46,827 nt of DNA from Calvatia gigantea. Lineage: Eukaryota > Basidiomycota > Agaricomycetes > Agaricales > Lycoperdaceae. Location: contig JACAAK010000036.1 in NCBI GenBank assembly GCA_025093985.1, positions 1 through 46,827 on the forward strand. Direction: 5' to 3'. Below the pieces are notes generated by a model. The model saw only the letters and a program-made list of their open reading frames with translations, ran no database searches and was not told where the DNA came from. Position 1 is the first letter of the stretch. Each line of letters begins with the position of its first letter. A program made the translations under genes and the position numbers. Below, piece by piece: positions 19,553-30,099 of this stretch.

Positions 19553-21436
19553 GTCTGCCCTGGCTTAGCTGAAGTAAACTCCCCACAAGGAGCGAAGGGT
19601 ATCATTGGTATCATTAACGATGATAGCATCCTACTGGCTAAGGCGATCCCCAACGAGGGGAATGCAATTGCGCAAGCACCTAAACAAGACACCCTGAGGG
19701 CAACCACCGCCCTAAATCGAGATAATGGAGGAACTCGGGATGTCACCGCCTCTATCGACCCCAAAACCGACAAGCGGGCACGGAGCCAGCGTAGTATCGC
19801 ACCCCAGAGCGAAAAGGCTGGCAGCGTCAAGAACTCAAATCACAAAGGCGAAATTTTAGAGAATCAACTTTATAGAGTAGTTATAAGTGAATTGAACAAA
19901 TACAAGGCCACGGATGGGAAATACAACGGAATTATCAGAATCATAGATTCTAAGATGTTACAAACCTGTTACTCCCTAATCAAGAGTAATCCGGGTAATA
20001 TGACACCTGGAACTCAGGATATCACACTTGACGGTATCAATATTGAATGGTTTGACAAAACCGCAGTAAATATAATGGCGGGTAGATTTAGATTCAGCCC
20101 TGCAAGACAAATCCTAATTCCTAAACCTAATAAACCCGGGGAACTAAGACCTTTACTTATAGCGAGCCCCAGAGAAAAGATCGTCCAAAAGGCCTTACAG
20201 GTTCTAATGAACGCAATCTTCGACCCGCATTTTAGTAAATCCTCATATGGATTCCGACCAGGGCGATCCTTAATAAACGCACTTAACAAAATCCATAAAC
20301 GAGGAGGGCCTATGGCTTGGGCGATCAACGGAGACATTACCAAATGCTTCGATAGAATACCCCATGACAAAATAAAGTCTGCAGTCAAAGAAAGAATATC
20401 CTGCGCTAGAACCTTAACATTAATTGAGCGAGGAATAAAAGCAGGATATATTGACGAGAAAGGCCAACCAATTAAAACAAAAATTGGAACACCTCAAGGG
20501 AGCATATTATCACCTTTACTTTCTAATATTATTCTAGATAAATTGGACAAATATATTGAAAGTTTGGACAGTGAACTAAATGTAGGAAAGAAACGAAAAC
20601 CCAATCCAGCCTACACTAGATTGGAGGGTCTTCGAGGATACTACAAAAGGAGACAACCTGCCTTAGCGAATAAATATCTAAAAATGATGAGATTATTACC
20701 TAAATTCGATAAGCATAACGAAGATTTCAGACGAGCTATCTATACCAGATATGCTGATGACTTCGTCATCCTTCTGGCCTCAACTAGAAAATATGCATTA
20801 TCACTTAAGGAGAAAATCGCCATCTTCCTTAAAGAAGCTTGCGGTTTGGAGTTAAACGACCAAAAGACCACTATCACTAATACTAGAGATGGGGTAACGT
20901 TCCTAGGCGCCCAAATTAAGAAAAGAGATAACTCACCGATATTTAACTCGTTCCAAGGAAAAGCAGGAAATAAAATAACGCGAAGATCAACTCTTCGAAT
21001 GGCTGTTGATGCTCCCATCAAGCTGCTGATAGAAAAATTGATAAAAAACGGATTCGCTAGGCGAAACCATTTAGCGTCTGTTCTTGCAAAGGGAAGACCC
21101 GACATGATTCACTTAACTCACTTTGATATAATCCGATTTTACAACAGTAAAATAACGGGATTATTAACCGCATATCGATTCGCCGGAAACTTTGCATTAA
21201 TGGCTAGAGTCGTATGGGTACTAAGACAATCTTGTGCCCTAACCCTAGCGAGAAAATTTAAATTGAAAACAATGAAAAAGGCCTTCGATAAATTTGGCTA
21301 CGACTTGATCGACCCCGATACAGGAGTATTCTTAAACACCCCCGAGACCTTCTCGGCGACTTACGATTACTCTTCTAGGCAAAGCCTACTCACGCAATAT
21401 TTGAAAACCCAATCGAAGTGGCGGACCAAATCTTAA
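19331..21436 (+). CDS. GIY-YIG/RT chimeric frame (U7/U8 junction)
   Basis: 701 codons: 74 residues of the GIY-YIG protein, then the RT frame from VCPGLAEV. The join is in frame. The RT and maturase parts are complete. Confidence 0.75.
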   Translation: MVKDQHNINLTSVINMQSSLGSCQRQQPAKDSLSNEPNKEPHKYTKIFIPNAFHNRTEIAAVAKKATGVYIFKTVCPGLAEVNSPQGAKGIIGIINDDSILLAKAIPNEGNAIAQAPKQDTLRATTALNRDNGGTRDVTASIDPKTDKRARSQRSIAPQSEKAGSVKNSNHKGEILENQLYRVVISELNKYKATDGKYNGIIRIIDSKMLQTCYSLIKSNPGNMTPGTQDITLDGINIEWFDKTAVNIMAGRFRFSPARQILIPKPNKPGELRPLLIASPREKIVQKALQVLMNAIFDPHFSKSSYGFRPGRSLINALNKIHKRGGPMAWAINGDITKCFDRIPHDKIKSAVKERISCARTLTLIERGIKAGYIDEKGQPIKTKIGTPQGSILSPLLSNIILDKLDKYIESLDSELNVGKKRKPNPAYTRLEGLRGYYKRRQPALANKYLKMMRLLPKFDKHNEDFRRAIYTRYADDFVILLASTRKYALSLKEKIAIFLKEACGLELNDQKTTITNTRDGVTFLGAQIKKRDNSPIFNSFQGKAGNKITRRSTLRMAVDAPIKLLIEKLIKNGFARRNHLASVLAKGRPDMIHLTHFDIIRFYNSKITGLLTAYRFAGNFALMARVVWVLRQSCALTLARKFKLKTMKKAFDKFGYDLIDPDTGVFLNTPETFSATYDYSSRQSLLTQYLKTQSKWRTKS

Positions 21437-21863
21437 AAACTACCTGGGCGGGTAAACTAACAAAAAGTATACCATCAATATGTGCACTATGCGGAACAAG
21501 TGAAAAGGTCGAGATGCATCACCTAAGAAAAGCGGCTGATGTCCGAAATAAGATAAGAACTGGTAATCTCACATGGGCCCAATGGAAAGGAGCAGTTGCT
21601 AGAAAAAAAATACCCCTATGTAAATATCATCATGATTTACTGCACCAAGGGATGCTAAACCATTCAGATATGCAGAAAATAGCAAGATATCAAGGTGAAA
21701 GAAAATCATAAATGGTTTAATACACATCTGACAAGATATCCCACAATAGCGTACGCTACCCTCCACAACTTTACTATTTGTCCGTTTCTTGACGGGGAGA
21801 GCCGTATGATGGGAAACTATCACGTACGGTTCGGAGAGCAGTTCCGATGAGGGCTGACTCTAC
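19553..21863 (+). mobile_element. group II intron copy U8, 5' truncated
   Basis: Intron nt 282-2592, domain V at 21799-21832. Followed by full exon 2 and 78 bases of the GIY-YIG intron. Confidence 0.92.
21418..21711 (+). CDS. HNH endonuclease domain frame (U8)
   Basis: Complete, identical to 10749-11042. Confidence 0.7.
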   Translation: MADQILKTTWAGKLTKSIPSICALCGTSEKVEMHHLRKAADVRNKIRTGNLTWAQWKGAVARKKIPLCKYHHDLLHQGMLNHSDMQKIARYQGERKS

Positions 21864-21871
21864 TTTTCTTC

Positions 21872-24112
21872 ATGGTTAAAGACCAACACAATATTAATTT
21901 AACATCAGTTATAAACATGCAAAGTAGTCTAGGTTCTTGCCAAAGGCAACAGCCGTTTCACTCCATTAACACTTGCAGTTTTACCTCACAGGGGGTTAAC
22001 TTGTGTGTAGTAGGAATGATAATCTACCTGATTATTAATCACACAACTTTCCTGCCTGGCCTATTAGAACCTAATAAGACTATTAGCGCTGTAGTAGGGT
22101 ATAGAGATGTTTTACCAGTTATTCCGCATAATGAGGGAGAACATTGGAAAGTAGTCTTGCATGGTGACGTTAAGAAACTTGACACGCAATTCGTGGATAA
22201 GAAGGAACCTAGGGCACCAAGCGGATCAGTCTGCCCTGGCTTAGCTGAAGTAAACTCCCCACAAGGAGCGAAGGGTATCATTGGTATCATTAACGATGAT
22301 AGCATCCTACTGGCTAAGGCGATCCCCAACGAGGGGAATGCAATTGCGCAAGCACCTAAACAAGACACCCTGAGGGCAACCACCGCCCTAAATCGAGATA
22401 ATGGAGGAACTCGGGATGTCACCGCCTCTATCGACCCCAAAACCGACAAGCGGGCACGGAGCCAGCGTAGTATCGCACCCCAGAGCGAAAAGGCTGGCAG
22501 CGTCAAGAACTCAAATCACAAAGGCGAAATTTTAGAGAATCAACTTTATAGAGTAGTTATAAGTGAATTGAACAAATACAAGGCCACGGATGGGAAATAC
22601 AACGGAATTATCAGAATCATAGATTCTAAGATGTTACAAACCTGTTACTCCCTAATCAAGAGTAATCCGGGTAATATGACACCTGGAACTCAGGATATCA
22701 CACTTGACGGTATCAATATTGAATGGTTTGACAAAACCGCAGTAAATATAATGGCGGGTAGATTTAGATTCAGCCCTGCAAGACAAATCCTAATTCCTAA
22801 ACCTAATAAACCCGGGGAACTAAGACCTTTACTTATAGCGAGCCCCAGAGAAAAGATCGTCCAAAAGGCCTTACAGGTTCTAATGAACGCAATCTTCGAC
22901 CCGCATTTTAGTAAATCCTCATATGGATTCCGACCAGGGCGATCCTTAATAAACGCACTTAACAAAATCCATAAACGAGGAGGGCCTATGGCTTGGGCGA
23001 TCAACGGAGACATTACCAAATGCTTCGATAGAATACCCCATGACAAAATAAAGTCTGCAGTCAAAGAAAGAATATCCTGCGCTAGAACCTTAACATTAAT
23101 TGAGCGAGGAATAAAAGCAGGATATATTGACGAGAAAGGCCAACCAATTAAAACAAAAATTGGAACACCTCAAGGGAGCATATTATCACCTTTACTTTCT
23201 AATATTATTCTAGATAAATTGGACAAATATATTGAAAGTTTGGACAGTGAACTAAATGTAGGAAAGAAACGAAAACCCAATCCAGCCTACACTAGATTGG
23301 AGGGTCTTCGAGGATACTACAAAAGGAGACAACCTGCCTTAGCGAATAAATATCTAAAAATGATGAGATTATTACCTAAATTCGATAAGCATAACGAAGA
23401 TTTCAGACGAGCTATCTATACCAGATATGCTGATGACTTCGTCATCCTTCTGGCCTCAACTAGAAAATATGCATTATCACTTAAGGAGAAAATCGCCATC
23501 TTCCTTAAAGAAGCTTGCGGTTTGGAGTTAAACGACCAAAAGACCACTATCACTAATACTAGAGATGGGGTAACGTTCCTAGGCGCCCAAATTAAGAAAA
23601 GAGATAACTCACCGATATTTAACTCGTTCCAAGGAAAAGCAGGAAATAAAATAACGCGAAGATCAACTCTTCGAATGGCTGTTGATGCTCCCATCAAGCT
23701 GCTGATAGAAAAATTGATAAAAAACGGATTCGCTAGGCGAAACCATTTAGCGTCTGTTCTTGCAAAGGGAAGACCCGACATGATTCACTTAACTCACTTT
23801 GATATAATCCGATTTTACAACAGTAAAATAACGGGATTATTAACCGCATATCGATTCGCCGGAAACTTTGCATTAATGGCTAGAGTCGTATGGGTACTAA
23901 GACAATCTTGTGCCCTAACCCTAGCGAGAAAATTTAAATTGAAAACAATGAAAAAGGCCTTCGATAAATTTGGCTACGACTTGATCGACCCCGATACAGG
24001 AGTATTCTTAAACACCCCCGAGACCTTCTCGGCGACTTACGATTACTCTTCTAGGCAAAGCCTACTCACGCAATATTTGAAAACCCAATCGAAGTGGCGG
24101 ACCAAATCTTAA
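21872..24112 (+). CDS. GIY-YIG leader-RT chimeric frame (U8/U9 junction)
   Basis: 746 codons: 28 residues of the GIY-YIG N-terminal extension fused in frame to the intron reading frame at its fifth base. Unlike U6 there is no Cox1 segment between them. The RT is complete. Confidence 0.75.
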   Translation: MVKDQHNINLTSVINMQSSLGSCQRQQPFHSINTCSFTSQGVNLCVVGMIIYLIINHTTFLPGLLEPNKTISAVVGYRDVLPVIPHNEGEHWKVVLHGDVKKLDTQFVDKKEPRAPSGSVCPGLAEVNSPQGAKGIIGIINDDSILLAKAIPNEGNAIAQAPKQDTLRATTALNRDNGGTRDVTASIDPKTDKRARSQRSIAPQSEKAGSVKNSNHKGEILENQLYRVVISELNKYKATDGKYNGIIRIIDSKMLQTCYSLIKSNPGNMTPGTQDITLDGINIEWFDKTAVNIMAGRFRFSPARQILIPKPNKPGELRPLLIASPREKIVQKALQVLMNAIFDPHFSKSSYGFRPGRSLINALNKIHKRGGPMAWAINGDITKCFDRIPHDKIKSAVKERISCARTLTLIERGIKAGYIDEKGQPIKTKIGTPQGSILSPLLSNIILDKLDKYIESLDSELNVGKKRKPNPAYTRLEGLRGYYKRRQPALANKYLKMMRLLPKFDKHNEDFRRAIYTRYADDFVILLASTRKYALSLKEKIAIFLKEACGLELNDQKTTITNTRDGVTFLGAQIKKRDNSPIFNSFQGKAGNKITRRSTLRMAVDAPIKLLIEKLIKNGFARRNHLASVLAKGRPDMIHLTHFDIIRFYNSKITGLLTAYRFAGNFALMARVVWVLRQSCALTLARKFKLKTMKKAFDKFGYDLIDPDTGVFLNTPETFSATYDYSSRQSLLTQYLKTQSKWRTKS

Positions 24113-24539
24113 AAACTACCTGGGCGGGTAAACTAACAAAAAGTATACCATCAATATGTGCACTATGCGGAACAAGTGAAAAGGTCGAGATGCATCACCT
24201 AAGAAAAGCGGCTGATGTCCGAAATAAGATAAGAACTGGTAATCTCACATGGGCCCAATGGAAAGGAGCAGTTGCTAGAAAAAAAATACCCCTATGTAAA
24301 TATCATCATGATTTACTGCACCAAGGGATGCTAAACCATTCAGATATGCAGAAAATAGCAAGATATCAAGGTGAAAGAAAATCATAAATGGTTTAATACA
24401 CATCTGACAAGATATCCCACAATAGCGTACGCTACCCTCCACAACTTTACTATTTGTCCGTTTCTTGACGGGGAGAGCCGTATGATGGGAAACTATCACG
24501 TACGGTTCGGAGAGCAGTTCCGATGAGGGCTGACTCTAC
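21952..24539 (+). mobile_element. group II intron copy U9, lacks first four bases
   Basis: Intron nt 5-2592; the shared GCC at 21952-21954 hides the exact join. It lacks GTAC and exon 1, so it has no 5' splice site. Domain V is at 24475-24508. Confidence 0.92.
24094..24387 (+). CDS. HNH endonuclease domain frame (U9)
   Basis: Complete, identical to 10749-11042. Confidence 0.7.
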   Translation: MADQILKTTWAGKLTKSIPSICALCGTSEKVEMHHLRKAADVRNKIRTGNLTWAQWKGAVARKKIPLCKYHHDLLHQGMLNHSDMQKIARYQGERKS

Positions 24540-24576
24540 TTTTCTTCATGGTTAAAGACCAACACAATATTAATTT
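24540..24576 (+). pseudogene. cox1 exon 2 plus start of GIY-YIG frame (U9)
   Basis: 13 bases of exon 2 and 24 bases of the next intron, ending TAATTT, then the cox1 leader at GCTAACGC. No shared bases at the join. Confidence 0.75.
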
Positions 24577-24665
24577 GCTAACGCTACAAAACTAAAACTT
24601 AGTCTAATATAAAACTGCCAACCGATTCTCCCTTAAGACGACTATTAGCCCTATAGCAAAATACA
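24577..24665 (+). promoter_or_regulatory. cox1 leader, 89-base copy (U10)
   Basis: Identical to 8321-8409. It begins exactly after the TAGACTA arm of the leader inverted repeat, so the hairpin cannot form here. Confidence 0.7.
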
Positions 24666-24858
24666 ATGAATTGGCTAAATTCAACTAATGCTAAAGAAAT
24701 TGGTACGCTATATTTAATATTTGCTGTATTTGCTGGTATGATTGGAACAGCTTTTTCAGTTCTAATTAGATTAGAATTAGCTTCTCCTGGAGTACAATTT
24801 TTACAAGGAGATCATCAATTATTCAATGTAATAATTTCTGCTCACGCATTTATAATGA
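24666..24858 (+). CDS. cytochrome c oxidase subunit 1, exon 1 (U10)
   Basis: Second complete copy of exon 1, identical to 8410-8602. Its downstream intron lacks half of domain V, so this copy should be unable to splice. Confidence 0.92.
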
Positions 24859-27023
24859 GTACGCCGTTTCACTCCATTAACACTTGCAGTTTTACCTCAC
24901 AGGGGGTTAACTTGTGTGTAGTAGGAATGATAATCTACCTGATTATTAATCACACAACTTTCCTGCCTGGCCTATTAGAACCTAATAAGACTATTAGCGC
25001 TGTAGTAGGGTATAGAGATGTTTTACCAGTTATTCCGCATAATGAGGGAGAACATTGGAAAGTAGTCTTGCATGGTGACGTTAAGAAACTTGACACGCAA
25101 TTCGTGGATAAGAAGGAACCTAGGGCACCAAGCGGATCAGTCTGCCCTGGCTTAGCTGAAGTAAACTCCCCACAAGGAGCGAAGGGTATCATTGGTATCA
25201 TTAACGATGATAGCATCCTACTGGCTAAGGCGATCCCCAACGAGGGGAATGCAATTGCGCAAGCACCTAAACAAGACACCCTGAGGGCAACCACCGCCCT
25301 AAATCGAGATAATGGAGGAACTCGGGATGTCACCGCCTCTATCGACCCCAAAACCGACAAGCGGGCACGGAGCCAGCGTAGTATCGCACCCCAGAGCGAA
25401 AAGGCTGGCAGCGTCAAGAACTCAAATCACAAAGGCGAAATTTTAGAGAATCAACTTTATAGAGTAGTTATAAGTGAATTGAACAAATACAAGGCCACGG
25501 ATGGGAAATACAACGGAATTATCAGAATCATAGATTCTAAGATGTTACAAACCTGTTACTCCCTAATCAAGAGTAATCCGGGTAATATGACACCTGGAAC
25601 TCAGGATATCACACTTGACGGTATCAATATTGAATGGTTTGACAAAACCGCAGTAAATATAATGGCGGGTAGATTTAGATTCAGCCCTGCAAGACAAATC
25701 CTAATTCCTAAACCTAATAAACCCGGGGAACTAAGACCTTTACTTATAGCGAGCCCCAGAGAAAAGATCGTCCAAAAGGCCTTACAGGTTCTAATGAACG
25801 CAATCTTCGACCCGCATTTTAGTAAATCCTCATATGGATTCCGACCAGGGCGATCCTTAATAAACGCACTTAACAAAATCCATAAACGAGGAGGGCCTAT
25901 GGCTTGGGCGATCAACGGAGACATTACCAAATGCTTCGATAGAATACCCCATGACAAAATAAAGTCTGCAGTCAAAGAAAGAATATCCTGCGCTAGAACC
26001 TTAACATTAATTGAGCGAGGAATAAAAGCAGGATATATTGACGAGAAAGGCCAACCAATTAAAACAAAAATTGGAACACCTCAAGGGAGCATATTATCAC
26101 CTTTACTTTCTAATATTATTCTAGATAAATTGGACAAATATATTGAAAGTTTGGACAGTGAACTAAATGTAGGAAAGAAACGAAAACCCAATCCAGCCTA
26201 CACTAGATTGGAGGGTCTTCGAGGATACTACAAAAGGAGACAACCTGCCTTAGCGAATAAATATCTAAAAATGATGAGATTATTACCTAAATTCGATAAG
26301 CATAACGAAGATTTCAGACGAGCTATCTATACCAGATATGCTGATGACTTCGTCATCCTTCTGGCCTCAACTAGAAAATATGCATTATCACTTAAGGAGA
26401 AAATCGCCATCTTCCTTAAAGAAGCTTGCGGTTTGGAGTTAAACGACCAAAAGACCACTATCACTAATACTAGAGATGGGGTAACGTTCCTAGGCGCCCA
26501 AATTAAGAAAAGAGATAACTCACCGATATTTAACTCGTTCCAAGGAAAAGCAGGAAATAAAATAACGCGAAGATCAACTCTTCGAATGGCTGTTGATGCT
26601 CCCATCAAGCTGCTGATAGAAAAATTGATAAAAAACGGATTCGCTAGGCGAAACCATTTAGCGTCTGTTCTTGCAAAGGGAAGACCCGACATGATTCACT
26701 TAACTCACTTTGATATAATCCGATTTTACAACAGTAAAATAACGGGATTATTAACCGCATATCGATTCGCCGGAAACTTTGCATTAATGGCTAGAGTCGT
26801 ATGGGTACTAAGACAATCTTGTGCCCTAACCCTAGCGAGAAAATTTAAATTGAAAACAATGAAAAAGGCCTTCGATAAATTTGGCTACGACTTGATCGAC
26901 CCCGATACAGGAGTATTCTTAAACACCCCCGAGACCTTCTCGGCGACTTACGATTACTCTTCTAGGCAAAGCCTACTCACGCAATATTTGAAAACCCAAT
27001 CGAAGTGGCGGACCAAATCTTAA
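24666..27023 (+). CDS. group II intron RT fused to Cox1 exon 1 (U10)
   Basis: 785 codons, identical to the reference 8410-10767, with the authentic Cox1 ATG and 89 bases of native leader. Confidence 0.9.
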   Translation: MNWLNSTNAKEIGTLYLIFAVFAGMIGTAFSVLIRLELASPGVQFLQGDHQLFNVIISAHAFIMSTPFHSINTCSFTSQGVNLCVVGMIIYLIINHTTFLPGLLEPNKTISAVVGYRDVLPVIPHNEGEHWKVVLHGDVKKLDTQFVDKKEPRAPSGSVCPGLAEVNSPQGAKGIIGIINDDSILLAKAIPNEGNAIAQAPKQDTLRATTALNRDNGGTRDVTASIDPKTDKRARSQRSIAPQSEKAGSVKNSNHKGEILENQLYRVVISELNKYKATDGKYNGIIRIIDSKMLQTCYSLIKSNPGNMTPGTQDITLDGINIEWFDKTAVNIMAGRFRFSPARQILIPKPNKPGELRPLLIASPREKIVQKALQVLMNAIFDPHFSKSSYGFRPGRSLINALNKIHKRGGPMAWAINGDITKCFDRIPHDKIKSAVKERISCARTLTLIERGIKAGYIDEKGQPIKTKIGTPQGSILSPLLSNIILDKLDKYIESLDSELNVGKKRKPNPAYTRLEGLRGYYKRRQPALANKYLKMMRLLPKFDKHNEDFRRAIYTRYADDFVILLASTRKYALSLKEKIAIFLKEACGLELNDQKTTITNTRDGVTFLGAQIKKRDNSPIFNSFQGKAGNKITRRSTLRMAVDAPIKLLIEKLIKNGFARRNHLASVLAKGRPDMIHLTHFDIIRFYNSKITGLLTAYRFAGNFALMARVVWVLRQSCALTLARKFKLKTMKKAFDKFGYDLIDPDTGVFLNTPETFSATYDYSSRQSLLTQYLKTQSKWRTKS

Positions 27024-27402
27024 AAACTACCTGGGCGGGTAAACTAACAAAAAGTATACCATCAATATGTGCACTATGCGGAACAAGTGAAAAGGTCGAG
27101 ATGCATCACCTAAGAAAAGCGGCTGATGTCCGAAATAAGATAAGAACTGGTAATCTCACATGGGCCCAATGGAAAGGAGCAGTTGCTAGAAAAAAAATAC
27201 CCCTATGTAAATATCATCATGATTTACTGCACCAAGGGATGCTAAACCATTCAGATATGCAGAAAATAGCAAGATATCAAGGTGAAAGAAAATCATAAAT
27301 GGTTTAATACACATCTGACAAGATATCCCACAATAGCGTACGCTACCCTCCACAACTTTACTATTTGTCCGTTTCTTGACGGGGAGAGCCGTATGATGGG
27401 AA
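24859..27402 (+). mobile_element. group II intron copy U10, cut inside domain V
   Basis: Intron nt 1-2544. The break falls 17 bases into the 34-base domain V, in its GAAA-capped apex, and continues directly with intron nt 5 of U11. No exon DNA separates U10 and U11, so the join resembles a near-perfect intron circle missing 52 bases. Confidence 0.93.
27005..27298 (+). CDS. HNH endonuclease domain frame (U10)
   Basis: Complete, identical to 10749-11042. Confidence 0.7.
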   Translation: MADQILKTTWAGKLTKSIPSICALCGTSEKVEMHHLRKAADVRNKIRTGNLTWAQWKGAVARKKIPLCKYHHDLLHQGMLNHSDMQKIARYQGERKS

Positions 27403-27451
27403 GCCGTTTCACTCCATTAACACTTGCAGTTTTACCTCACAGGGGGTTAAC

Positions 27452-29563
27452 TTGTGTGTAGTAGGAATGATAATCTACCTGATTATTAATCACACAACTT
27501 TCCTGCCTGGCCTATTAGAACCTAATAAGACTATTAGCGCTGTAGTAGGGTATAGAGATGTTTTACCAGTTATTCCGCATAATGAGGGAGAACATTGGAA
27601 AGTAGTCTTGCATGGTGACGTTAAGAAACTTGACACGCAATTCGTGGATAAGAAGGAACCTAGGGCACCAAGCGGATCAGTCTGCCCTGGCTTAGCTGAA
27701 GTAAACTCCCCACAAGGAGCGAAGGGTATCATTGGTATCATTAACGATGATAGCATCCTACTGGCTAAGGCGATCCCCAACGAGGGGAATGCAATTGCGC
27801 AAGCACCTAAACAAGACACCCTGAGGGCAACCACCGCCCTAAATCGAGATAATGGAGGAACTCGGGATGTCACCGCCTCTATCGACCCCAAAACCGACAA
27901 GCGGGCACGGAGCCAGCGTAGTATCGCACCCCAGAGCGAAAAGGCTGGCAGCGTCAAGAACTCAAATCACAAAGGCGAAATTTTAGAGAATCAACTTTAT
28001 AGAGTAGTTATAAGTGAATTGAACAAATACAAGGCCACGGATGGGAAATACAACGGAATTATCAGAATCATAGATTCTAAGATGTTACAAACCTGTTACT
28101 CCCTAATCAAGAGTAATCCGGGTAATATGACACCTGGAACTCAGGATATCACACTTGACGGTATCAATATTGAATGGTTTGACAAAACCGCAGTAAATAT
28201 AATGGCGGGTAGATTTAGATTCAGCCCTGCAAGACAAATCCTAATTCCTAAACCTAATAAACCCGGGGAACTAAGACCTTTACTTATAGCGAGCCCCAGA
28301 GAAAAGATCGTCCAAAAGGCCTTACAGGTTCTAATGAACGCAATCTTCGACCCGCATTTTAGTAAATCCTCATATGGATTCCGACCAGGGCGATCCTTAA
28401 TAAACGCACTTAACAAAATCCATAAACGAGGAGGGCCTATGGCTTGGGCGATCAACGGAGACATTACCAAATGCTTCGATAGAATACCCCATGACAAAAT
28501 AAAGTCTGCAGTCAAAGAAAGAATATCCTGCGCTAGAACCTTAACATTAATTGAGCGAGGAATAAAAGCAGGATATATTGACGAGAAAGGCCAACCAATT
28601 AAAACAAAAATTGGAACACCTCAAGGGAGCATATTATCACCTTTACTTTCTAATATTATTCTAGATAAATTGGACAAATATATTGAAAGTTTGGACAGTG
28701 AACTAAATGTAGGAAAGAAACGAAAACCCAATCCAGCCTACACTAGATTGGAGGGTCTTCGAGGATACTACAAAAGGAGACAACCTGCCTTAGCGAATAA
28801 ATATCTAAAAATGATGAGATTATTACCTAAATTCGATAAGCATAACGAAGATTTCAGACGAGCTATCTATACCAGATATGCTGATGACTTCGTCATCCTT
28901 CTGGCCTCAACTAGAAAATATGCATTATCACTTAAGGAGAAAATCGCCATCTTCCTTAAAGAAGCTTGCGGTTTGGAGTTAAACGACCAAAAGACCACTA
29001 TCACTAATACTAGAGATGGGGTAACGTTCCTAGGCGCCCAAATTAAGAAAAGAGATAACTCACCGATATTTAACTCGTTCCAAGGAAAAGCAGGAAATAA
29101 AATAACGCGAAGATCAACTCTTCGAATGGCTGTTGATGCTCCCATCAAGCTGCTGATAGAAAAATTGATAAAAAACGGATTCGCTAGGCGAAACCATTTA
29201 GCGTCTGTTCTTGCAAAGGGAAGACCCGACATGATTCACTTAACTCACTTTGATATAATCCGATTTTACAACAGTAAAATAACGGGATTATTAACCGCAT
29301 ATCGATTCGCCGGAAACTTTGCATTAATGGCTAGAGTCGTATGGGTACTAAGACAATCTTGTGCCCTAACCCTAGCGAGAAAATTTAAATTGAAAACAAT
29401 GAAAAAGGCCTTCGATAAATTTGGCTACGACTTGATCGACCCCGATACAGGAGTATTCTTAAACACCCCCGAGACCTTCTCGGCGACTTACGATTACTCT
29501 TCTAGGCAAAGCCTACTCACGCAATATTTGAAAACCCAATCGAAGTGGCGGACCAAATCTTAA
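27452..29563 (+). CDS. group II intron RT (U11), no exon start
   Basis: 703 codons from a TTG; the first ATG is five codons later. An upstream stop separates it from U10 sequence. The RT is identical to the reference from CVVGMIIY onward. Confidence 0.75.
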   Translation: MCVVGMIIYLIINHTTFLPGLLEPNKTISAVVGYRDVLPVIPHNEGEHWKVVLHGDVKKLDTQFVDKKEPRAPSGSVCPGLAEVNSPQGAKGIIGIINDDSILLAKAIPNEGNAIAQAPKQDTLRATTALNRDNGGTRDVTASIDPKTDKRARSQRSIAPQSEKAGSVKNSNHKGEILENQLYRVVISELNKYKATDGKYNGIIRIIDSKMLQTCYSLIKSNPGNMTPGTQDITLDGINIEWFDKTAVNIMAGRFRFSPARQILIPKPNKPGELRPLLIASPREKIVQKALQVLMNAIFDPHFSKSSYGFRPGRSLINALNKIHKRGGPMAWAINGDITKCFDRIPHDKIKSAVKERISCARTLTLIERGIKAGYIDEKGQPIKTKIGTPQGSILSPLLSNIILDKLDKYIESLDSELNVGKKRKPNPAYTRLEGLRGYYKRRQPALANKYLKMMRLLPKFDKHNEDFRRAIYTRYADDFVILLASTRKYALSLKEKIAIFLKEACGLELNDQKTTITNTRDGVTFLGAQIKKRDNSPIFNSFQGKAGNKITRRSTLRMAVDAPIKLLIEKLIKNGFARRNHLASVLAKGRPDMIHLTHFDIIRFYNSKITGLLTAYRFAGNFALMARVVWVLRQSCALTLARKFKLKTMKKAFDKFGYDLIDPDTGVFLNTPETFSATYDYSSRQSLLTQYLKTQSKWRTKS

Positions 29564-29838
29564 AAACTACCTGGGCGGGTAAACTAACAAAAAGTATACC
29601 ATCAATATGTGCACTATGCGGAACAAGTGAAAAGGTCGAGATGCATCACCTAAGAAAAGCGGCTGATGTCCGAAATAAGATAAGAACTGGTAATCTCACA
29701 TGGGCCCAATGGAAAGGAGCAGTTGCTAGAAAAAAAATACCCCTATGTAAATATCATCATGATTTACTGCACCAAGGGATGCTAAACCATTCAGATATGC
29801 AGAAAATAGCAAGATATCAAGGTGAAAGAAAATCATAA
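29545..29838 (+). CDS. HNH endonuclease domain frame (U11)
   Basis: Complete, identical to 10749-11042. Confidence 0.7.
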   Translation: MADQILKTTWAGKLTKSIPSICALCGTSEKVEMHHLRKAADVRNKIRTGNLTWAQWKGAVARKKIPLCKYHHDLLHQGMLNHSDMQKIARYQGERKS

Positions 29839-29999
29839 ATGGTTTAATACACATCTGACAAGATATCCCACAATAGCGTACGCTACCCTCCACAACTTTA
29901 CTATTTGTCCGTTTCTTGACGGGGAGAGCCGTATGATGGGAAACTATCACGTACGGTTCGGAGAGCAGTTCCGATGAGGGCTGACTCTACTTTTCTTCA

Positions 30000-30099
30000 G
30001 TTCTAATTAGATTAGAATTAGCTTCTCCTGGAGTACAATTTTTACAAGGAGATCATCAATTATTCAATGTAATAATTTCTGCTCACGCATTTATAATGA
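30000..30099 (+). pseudogene. cox1 exon 1, last ~100 bases (U12)
   Basis: It starts within the codons for Ser-Val-Leu-Ile. A TTCA at 29996-29999 is common to exon 2 and exon 1, so the crossover lies between exon 2 positions +5 and +9. Confidence 0.85.

Larger units (their letters stand above)
27403..29990 (+). mobile_element. group II intron copy U11, lacks first four bases
   Basis: Intron nt 5-2592, domain V at 29926-29959. It starts at the same intron base as U9 although the upstream partner differs. Exon 2 follows for five to nine bases, then cox1 exon 1. Confidence 0.92.
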
